The notes under the pieces are model-generated. The model was not told the DNA's origin, ran no database searches, and saw only the letters and a program-made list of their open reading frames with translations. A program made the translations under genes and the position numbers. This document shows positions 45,195-50,652 of a stretch of DNA of 64,000 nucleotides, piece by piece. The stretch comes from Methylobacterium sp. 10 (GTDB lineage: Bacteria; Pseudomonadota; Alphaproteobacteria; Rhizobiales; Beijerinckiaceae): NCBI RefSeq assembly GCF_000519085.1, contig NZ_KI912577.1, forward strand, positions 498,501 to 562,500, read 5' to 3'. The stretch's first letter is position 1. Each line of letters starts with the position of its first letter.

Positions 45195-45677
45195 TCACAC
45201 CGTCCAAGTGTCGATCACCACCGCGTTGTCGCGCTTGTGCAGGAGGACGAGGTCGAGGACGTCGGTGGGGGCGATGGGGCGGATGCCCTCGATCAGCGAG
45301 GGCTCGCCGTGGCCGTAGAGGGCCTGGAGGGCGAAACGGCAGGCATAGACCTTGCCGCCCTCGGAGAGGAACTTCACGATCTGGTTGTTCATGTTCATAT
45401 GGCCGGGGAAGGCCTCGTCGCCGAGGGTCGGGAAGCCGCGCTGAACGCCGAGCGTCACGCCCGGCCCGTAGAGCAGGACTGAGGTCTCGAAGCCCTTGCG
45501 AAGCAGACGGGTCGCCTGGAGCAGGTTCACGAAGCCGATGGACCCCTCGAAGGCCACGGTATGGAAGGTGACGAGCGCCTTCTGGCCCGGCTCGGCCTTC
45601 ACGTCCTCGAAGACCTTCTCTTCGTAATCGACGAAGTAATCGCCCTTCTTATGGTGCTCGGCACTGACGGCTGGCAT
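45195..45677 (-). CDS. MSMEG_0572/sll0783-family nitrogen starvation response protein (Nit1C)
   Basis: A 160-residue protein, first gene of the Nit1C operon (NitB in Pseudomonas naming). It starts [63 protein letters not shown] and resembles DsrE/YchN-like small alpha/beta proteins. The Synechocystis homologue Sll0783 is induced by nitrogen starvation and is required for normal PHB accumulation. ATG 45677 is preferred over an upstream GTG because GGGAG lies 8 nt before it. A sigma54 promoter is centred about 73 bp upstream. Confidence 0.88.
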   Translation of the reverse strand: MPAVSAEHHKKGDYFVDYEEKVFEDVKAEPGQKALVTFHTVAFEGSIGFVNLLQATRLLRKGFETSVLLYGPGVTLGVQRGFPTLGDEAFPGHMNMNNQIVKFLSEGGKVYACRFALQALYGHGEPSLIEGIRPIAPTDVLDLVLLHKRDNAVVIDTWTV

Positions 45678-45742
45678 CGGAAACACTCCCTGATATCGCG
45701 ATGTCCGCCGCGATCATTGCCGGCGACGGCCTATGAGGGGAT

Positions 45743-45758
45743 GGCAATCCGTGTGCCA
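45743..45758 (-). promoter_or_regulatory. Sigma54 (-24/-12) promoter of the Nit1C operon
   Basis: Read on the minus strand, 45758 to 45743 is TGGCACACGGATTGCC. GG (45757-45756) and GC (45745-45744) are ten bases apart, as sigma54 requires, and 12 of 16 positions match the cyanate-operon promoter at 25731-25746. Transcription would begin near 45732, about 55 nt before the first Nit1C ATG. Confidence 0.8.
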
Positions 45759-45812
45759 GCGTCGAAGATAGTGCAATCCGGCCAATTCCACGCTGGGGAA
45801 TACATGCAATCG

Positions 45813-45942
45813 TGCAGTCAATATGCAGCGCGGCGCGTCGCCTCCCTCGCTCGCGATGGCGCCCAAAAACCGAGCATTCGATGCATAGATACTCAACATA
45901 TGCATCCGGATACTAGTATTTTATTTGACTGTATTGACTGCA
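45813..45942. promoter_or_regulatory. ATTGACT-type boxes, probable MocR operators
   Basis: Three copies of ATTGACT or a one-base variant: AGTCAAT (45816-45822, inverted), TTTGACT (45924-45930) and ATTGACT (45933-45939). The outer two lie in perfect 11-bp complementary arms (TGCAGTCAATA / TATTGACTGCA). MocR proteins usually bind direct repeats, and a second direct pair lies at 47629-47645. Confidence 0.55.
45880..45906. promoter_or_regulatory. Inverted repeat, possible enhancer site for Nit1C promoter
   Basis: GATGCATA (45880-45887) and its exact complement TATGCATC (45899-45906) are separated by 11 bp. The dyad centre is about 161 bp upstream of the predicted sigma54 start, a plausible enhancer position. 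It does not resemble the dyads before the cyanate operon. Confidence 0.45.
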
Positions 45943-46005
45943 AATCGCCATGCAGCGTCGGGCCGCGATGCGGCGGCACGACGATTGCTATCCATACAAT
46001 TCGAC

Positions 46006-47496
46006 ATGGAACGCACATTGACTGGTTCTGCGATGATCACCGGACGAGGATCCAGGAAGCCGGGCCGTCGCCCCGGGCCATCGTGGACAAGCCCATCTCC
46101 GCCGCCGGACGGCTGGACGCCGGACCTCGGACGCTGGGGCAAGCCGCATTACCTCGCCATCGCCGAGGCCATCGCCGACGATATCCGTACCGGACGGCTC
46201 GCCGTCGGCGAACGCCTGCCGCCCCAGCGGGTTCTCGCCGAGCGGCTGGAGCTGAACTTCACCACCGTGGCGCGCGGCTACGTGGAGGCGCAGCGTCGTG
46301 GCCTCGTGGAGGCGAGGGTCGGCCAGGGGACTTTCGTGGCCGGTCCCGCGATGCCGATGCCGCAGCCCAGGACCGTGGCCCCGCGCCGGCACGGCCCTGT
46401 CGACTTCACCATGAACCTGCCGCCGGAACCCGACGATCCCGCTCTGCTCGCGCGGATGCAGGGCGGCCTCGCGGCGGTGTCCAACGATCTGCCGAACCTG
46501 CTGCGCTACCAGGGCTTCGGCGGCACGGCCGAGGACAAGGACGCAGCGATCGAGTGGCTTCGGCGCCGCGGCCTCGAAGCGTCGCGCGACCGCCTGCTGA
46601 TCTGCCCCGGCGCCCATGCCGCCCTCGGCGCCGTGATGAGCCTAGTGGCGCAACCAGGGGACACGATCTGCTGCGAGACGCTCACCTATCCCGGCGCGCG
46701 GGCGCTCGCAGCCCATCTCGGCCTGCGCCTCGTCGGGGTGCCCATGGATGGAGAAGGCATCGACGCCGCGGGCTTTGCGGCCCTCTGTACGCGGCATGCG
46801 CCGAAGGCCCTCTACCTCAACCCGACCCTGCAGAACCCGACCACGATCACCATCTCGGCGGCGCGCCGCGAGGCCATCGTCACCGTGGCGCGGCGCTACA
46901 ACGTGGCGATCATCGAGGACGACGCCTACGGTTTCGTGCCGGTGAAGCCGGCAACCAGCTTCTACCGGCTGGCGCCGGAGATTACCTATCACGTGGCCGG
47001 CCTCGCCAAATGCCTCGGGGCGGGGCTGCGGCTCGCCTACATGCTCGCGCCCAGCGCACGGGCGGCGCTCCAGCTGACGGCGTCCCTGCGCGCCTCCACG
47101 GTGATGGCCTCGCCGATCACCACGGCCCTCGCCACGCGCTGGATCGACGACGGCACCGCCGAGGCGATCCTCGCCTTCGTCCGCTCGGAATCCCGGGCGC
47201 GGCAGGCCATCGCCGCCGGGATGCTGGGGTGGCACGGCGTGACCGCCGACCCCGCCGGCTTCCATCTCTGGCTATCCCTGCCCGAGGGCTGGACCCGCTC
47301 GGCCTTCGCCAGCCAAGCCCGCGCAGCGGGGATCGGCGCCGTGGCCAGCGACGCCTTCCTCGCCGCCGGCCAAGCCCCGGAAGCCGTGCGGATCTGCCTC
47401 GGCGGCCTCGCCAGCCGCGCGGAGATCGCGCAATCGCTGGAGATCCTCGCCCATGCCCTGTCGCACTCGCCCGCGCTGGCTTCGGCCTATATCTGA
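46006..47496 (+). CDS. MocR-type regulator (GntR HTH + PLP aminotransferase domain)
   Basis: A 496-residue MocR/PdxR-subfamily regulator. A GntR winged helix (about 45-115; YLAIAEAIADDIRTGRLAVGERLPPQRVLAERLELNFTTVARGYVEAQRRGLV) is fused to a fold-type I aminotransferase domain. The PLP-binding lysine is Lys335 in AGLAKCLGAGLRLAY, although the usual Ser before it is Ala. Such proteins sense amino compounds through PLP. It is divergent from Nit1C and is its probable regulator. A TTG at 45925 opens the frame earlier but lies inside a candidate operator; ATG 46006 or 46036 is likelier. Confidence 0.85.
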   Translation: MERTLTGSAMITGRGSRKPGRRPGPSWTSPSPPPDGWTPDLGRWGKPHYLAIAEAIADDIRTGRLAVGERLPPQRVLAERLELNFTTVARGYVEAQRRGLVEARVGQGTFVAGPAMPMPQPRTVAPRRHGPVDFTMNLPPEPDDPALLARMQGGLAAVSNDLPNLLRYQGFGGTAEDKDAAIEWLRRRGLEASRDRLLICPGAHAALGAVMSLVAQPGDTICCETLTYPGARALAAHLGLRLVGVPMDGEGIDAAGFAALCTRHAPKALYLNPTLQNPTTITISAARREAIVTVARRYNVAIIEDDAYGFVPVKPATSFYRLAPEITYHVAGLAKCLGAGLRLAYMLAPSARAALQLTASLRASTVMASPITTALATRWIDDGTAEAILAFVRSESRARQAIAAGMLGWHGVTADPAGFHLWLSLPEGWTRSAFASQARAAGIGAVASDAFLAAGQAPEAVRICLGGLASRAEIAQSLEILAHALSHSPALASAYI

Positions 47497-47541
47497 CGAG
47501 GCGAAGTACCTCGTCGCCGGCATGCGGCAATAGCGTCAAGA

Positions 47542-47555
47542 TGTCTCGCGAGACA
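47542..47555. promoter_or_regulatory. Perfect 14-bp palindrome after the MocR gene
   Basis: TGTCTCGCGAGACA is a complete palindrome 46 bp after the MocR stop and 221 bp before the GntA-like ATG. It could be a regulator site for the downstream gene; no other copy was noticed. Confidence 0.4.
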
Positions 47556-47628
47556 CACAGCCTGAATATCGATGGATCGTATGAATCAGTACTGATCGAT
47601 CTAATCCGATGGTACCGGCGATCCTGGC

Positions 47629-47645
47629 ATTGACTTTCATTGACT
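47629..47645. promoter_or_regulatory. ATTGACT direct repeat upstream of GntA-like gene
   Basis: Two exact ATTGACT copies (47629-47635 and 47639-47645) spaced 10 bp apart lie 132 bp before the GntA-like start. The same heptamer forms the repeats in the Nit1C/MocR control region, where the spacing is 9 bp. This suggests that the same MocR protein binds both. Confidence 0.55.
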
Positions 47646-47776
47646 CTAGCAAAGCTGTGGATAGCGACGTCCTGTCCCTGCACGGCGCGGAACCTCCCAG
47701 GCGGCGATCGGTTTGCCATGTCCTCCTCAGGGCCAGCCTCACGAGCCAGCCTCGACCGACGACGATCCGGAGCCTC

Positions 47777-48499
47777 ATGCTGTTTCCCACCGACGATGCT
47801 ACCCATCCCCTGGCGCTCAAATTCCATGCCTTCATCAAGGATCAACCCTTCCCTTGCGTCGGCGCGAAATCGGCCCTCGCCAAGGGGCAGCTGAAGGTCC
47901 TGGTCGCGCGCGACGTCGCCTCGGGCTGGGACGACACGCGGATCTATCCGGCGCTCCTCGCCTTCATCTATCGCTACAGGGCGAACCCGAAGCTGTTCCA
48001 GAGCTTCGCCGTGGTGTTCGAGGACGCTTCGCCCCTCTCCGAAGAACGGTTCGAGGGGCACCTGTGGGACCGGGTACAGTCGCTGTCCGACAAGGACGCC
48101 TTCCTCGGCCAGCGTTACGACAAGCGGGTGCAGGCCGACCCGGACGACCCGCATTTCGCCCTGTCCTTCGGTGGTGAGGCATTCTTCCTCGTCGGGATGC
48201 ATCCCGGCGCGAGCCGGCCGGCCCGCCGCTTCTCGCATCCCGTCCTCGTCTTCAATGTACGTGCGCAGTTCGAGCAGTTGCGCGAGGAGGGCCGCTACGA
48301 GGGGCTTCGCTCGGCGATCCTCGCCCGCGACGAGGCGCTGGCCGGATCGATCAACCCCATGCTGGCCCGGCACGGCGATGCCTCCGAGGCCCGCCAGTAC
48401 AGCGGTCGCGCCGTTGGCGGCGACTGGGTCTGCCCGTTCCAGGGTCGAGCCAAGGGCGACAATGACCGCCTCGCCGAGGATGGCCGCGATGCCGCCTGA
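47777..48499 (+). CDS. YqcI/YcgG (GntA-like) heme-dependent N-oxygenase family protein
   Basis: A 240-residue member of the YqcI/YcgG family. The characterised relative, GntA of guanitoxin biosynthesis, is a heme-dependent N-hydroxylase. Conserved stretches are PFPCVGAKSALAKGQLKVLVARD, AFFLVGMHPGASRPARRFSHPVLVFN and the GGDWVCPF end. The start is set by the family N-terminus MLFP and GGAG 4 nt upstream; the frame is open further back without similarity. Its last 11 nt overlap the DUF1989 gene, so the two work together. Its substrate is unknown. Confidence 0.8.
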   Translation: MLFPTDDATHPLALKFHAFIKDQPFPCVGAKSALAKGQLKVLVARDVASGWDDTRIYPALLAFIYRYRANPKLFQSFAVVFEDASPLSEERFEGHLWDRVQSLSDKDAFLGQRYDKRVQADPDDPHFALSFGGEAFFLVGMHPGASRPARRFSHPVLVFNVRAQFEQLREEGRYEGLRSAILARDEALAGSINPMLARHGDASEARQYSGRAVGGDWVCPFQGRAKGDNDRLAEDGRDAA

Positions 48500-49127
48500 C
48501 ACCGCCCTCCCCCCGATCCACCGCCACGAGATCGCGCCCCGGAGCGGCGTCGCCTTCGAGCTTGCCAAGGGCGAGCGGCTCACCGTGATCGATCCGAACG
48601 GCGAGCAGGTTGCCGACCTTCTGGCCTTTTCCGCCGCTGACCGCGACGAGGTGATTTCGTCGGGCCGGACCCTCGATTACGCCAGCCGTATCTACCTGAC
48701 GACGGGCGATCCGATTTATTCGAACCGCTCCAACGTCCTCCTGCGCATCGTCGAGGATACGGTGGGGCGGCACGATTTCCTCCTCACCCCGTGCTCGGCC
48801 GATACGTTCCGCATCATCTATGGCGACGCGCATCCGCACCGGGGTTGCTTCGGCAACCTCGCCGCCGCACTCGCGCCCTATGGAATCGAGCCGGACCGTA
48901 TCCCGGTGGCCTTCAACGTGTTCATGAACGTCGTGGTGAACGGAGAGACCGGGGAGTTGAAGGTCGAGCCGCCGCTCAGCCGGGCCGGCGATCACGTGAC
49001 GTTCGAGGCCGAGACCGACCTCATCATCGGGCTCACCGCCTGCTCTGCCCTGCAATCGAACAATAATGCCTTCAAGCCGATCCACTACGAGATCCGACCC
49101 GCAGGTGCAGCGCCGCAATCGCCCTGA
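48489..49127 (+). CDS. DUF1989 (urea carboxylase-associated) family protein
   Basis: A 212-residue DUF1989 protein. The family core is seen in FELAKGERLTVIDPNGEQVADLLAF, SSGRTLDYASRIYLTTGDPIYSNRSNVLLRIVEDTVGRHDFLLTPCSADTF and a GCFGNLAAAL segment with a conserved cysteine. Members CgdA/CgdB form carboxyguanidine deiminase in guanidine degradation, but no urea or guanidine carboxylase gene is in the window. GAGG lies 9 nt before the chosen ATG. It is coupled to the GntA-like gene, pointing to a two-step reaction on a nitrogen-rich compound. Confidence 0.83.
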   Translation: MPPDTALPPIHRHEIAPRSGVAFELAKGERLTVIDPNGEQVADLLAFSAADRDEVISSGRTLDYASRIYLTTGDPIYSNRSNVLLRIVEDTVGRHDFLLTPCSADTFRIIYGDAHPHRGCFGNLAAALAPYGIEPDRIPVAFNVFMNVVVNGETGELKVEPPLSRAGDHVTFEAETDLIIGLTACSALQSNNNAFKPIHYEIRPAGAAPQSP

Positions 49128-49178
49128 CCCTGCGCCTCGTGCTAGGGGCCGCGCTGCCCCGGACACGAGACCAGCGCC

Positions 49179-49895
49179 ATGACGACAACGAAGCCCGCCC
49201 TCGCCCGCGCCGTCGCCTATGCCGATGGCGGCTGCGATCCCAATCCCGGCCCCGGCGGCTGGGGCGTGGTGATCGAGGGAGCGGAGGGCAAGGTCGAACT
49301 CTGCGGCGGCGACCGCGCCACCACCAACAACCGGATGGAATTAACGGCGGCGATCAAGGCCCTGTCGCATTTCCCCGCCGGCTCGGCGATCGAAATGCGC
49401 TGCGACAGCCAGTACGTCATCAAGTCGGTGACCGAATGGATGCGCGGCTGGAAGGCGAAGGGCTGGCGCACCAGCACCGGGCCGGTGAAGAACGTCGAAC
49501 TGATGCAGGAACTCGACGCCCTCAACGCCGCCCGCGATGTGAAATGGACCTGGGTGCGGGGCCATACCGGCAATGTCGGCAACGAGCGCGCCGACCGGCT
49601 GGCAGCGCAGGGCCGGCGGCAGGCTCTGGGACTGGCTCTGGCGAGCGAGCCAGTGCCGCCCCCCGCCGTCCCGGCGGTGGTGCCCCCGCCGGGCGTGGCG
49701 GCGGAACCACCGGCTCCTGCCCCCCGCACGACGCAGGTGGCGATCGATCTCGGCCTCGGCCTCGACGTGTCGCGGGGGGCCAAGCTCGCCGGCCTGACGC
49801 CCCAGGCCTTCGTCGAACGCGCGATCCGCGTGGCGCTGAAACTCGGGCCGGACGGCATCGCCCGGGTGCTGGATGGTGGTTCCGCCAAGCCGTGA
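49179..49895 (+). CDS. rnhA: Ribonuclease HI with C-terminal extension
   Basis: A 238-residue protein whose first 150 residues are a complete RNase HI, which cuts RNA in RNA-DNA hybrids. The active-site residues are Asp16 (YADGGCDPNPGPGGW), Glu54 (NRMELTA), Asp76 (CDSQYV), His129 (RGHTGN) and Asp139 (NERAD). A Pro/Ala-rich linker (about 155-190) leads to an extra C-terminal domain of about 45 residues with no recognised function. It shares a GTGA overlap with the following DNA glycosylase gene. Confidence 0.92.
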   Translation: MTTTKPALARAVAYADGGCDPNPGPGGWGVVIEGAEGKVELCGGDRATTNNRMELTAAIKALSHFPAGSAIEMRCDSQYVIKSVTEWMRGWKAKGWRTSTGPVKNVELMQELDALNAARDVKWTWVRGHTGNVGNERADRLAAQGRRQALGLALASEPVPPPAVPAVVPPPGVAAEPPAPAPRTTQVAIDLGLGLDVSRGAKLAGLTPQAFVERAIRVALKLGPDGIARVLDGGSAKP

Positions 49896-50455
49896 GTCTC
49901 GGCGCGGATTTCTACGCCCGGCCTGCGGCGAGCGTCGCCGCCGAGCTGATCGGATGCCGCCTCCTCGTCTCCGGAATCGGCGGGCTCGTCGTCGAGACGG
50001 AGGCCTACGACCGGAGCGACCCGGCCTCCCATAGTTTCAACGGCCCGACCCGGCGCAACGCCAGCATGTTCGGACCGCCGGGCCATGCCTATGTCTACCG
50101 TTCCTACGGCATGCACTGGTGCCTCAACCTCGTCTGCGAACCGGGAAGCGCGGTGCTGATCCGCGCCGTCGAGCCGGGGCAAGGAATCGAGATCATGCGG
50201 GAGCGGCGCAGCCTCGACGCCCTCCGTCTCCTCTGCGCGGGGCCGGGCCGCCTGTGTCAGGCCCTGGCGGTGACGAGCCTGCACGACGGCCTCCCCCTCG
50301 ACCGGCCGCCGTTCGAGCTGGAGGGACGATACGCGACGCCGGAGATCCGGGCCGACCGTCGCATCGGCATCACGCGCGGGGCGGACACCCCCTGGCGCTT
50401 CCTCCTCGCGGGCTCGGCCTATCTGAGCAAACCGGTGTCGCGCCGACGGGACTAG
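49892..50455 (+). CDS. DNA-3-methyladenine glycosylase (AAG/MPG family)
   Basis: A 187-residue base-excision enzyme that removes alkylated purines. The family core reads GGLVVETEAYDRSDPASHSFNGPTRRNASMFGPPGHAYVYRSYGMHWCLNLV (catalytic Glu in VETEAY, intercalating Tyr region in YVYRSYG), then CAGPGRLCQALAVT and the late RIGITRG. Length is normal. The start is the GTG overlapping the rnhA stop. Coupling of the two nucleic-acid repair genes suggests a small maintenance operon. Confidence 0.9.
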   Translation: MSLGADFYARPAASVAAELIGCRLLVSGIGGLVVETEAYDRSDPASHSFNGPTRRNASMFGPPGHAYVYRSYGMHWCLNLVCEPGSAVLIRAVEPGQGIEIMRERRSLDALRLLCAGPGRLCQALAVTSLHDGLPLDRPPFELEGRYATPEIRADRRIGITRGADTPWRFLLAGSAYLSKPVSRRRD

Positions 50456-50652
50456 GCCGCCAAAAAAGGGGCGGAAGTGCCTTCGATGTCGCGGAAATTC
50501 CCGGATTCTCGCGGCTCTCCGCCCTCGCCACGTCTGATGTTGCGGCCTATACCGCAGCTTATCCGCGCGAGCGCCACGCTCTTCGCTTCGCTGGACTCCC
50601 CTCCGCGCCCGATGGATGGCGGTCCCGCCCAACGAGGGTCTTGCCCGAGCCG

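Larger units (their letters stand above)
45678..46005. other. Divergent control region between Nit1C operon and MocR gene
   Basis: 328 bp dense with dyads. It holds the sigma54 promoter (45743-45758, minus strand), TGCAGTCAATA (45813-45823) facing TATTGACTGCA (45932-45942), GATGCATA-N11-TATGCATC (45880-45906) and the direct repeat TTTGACT/ATTGACT (45924-45939). The stretch 45881-45940 is strikingly A+T-rich for this genome. Confidence 0.7.

Noticed and set aside
45925-46005. Upstream TTG start for the MocR gene
   Set aside because: The TTG lies inside the ATTGACT repeat and the added residues have no GntR-family counterpart; ATG 46006 or 46036 fits better.
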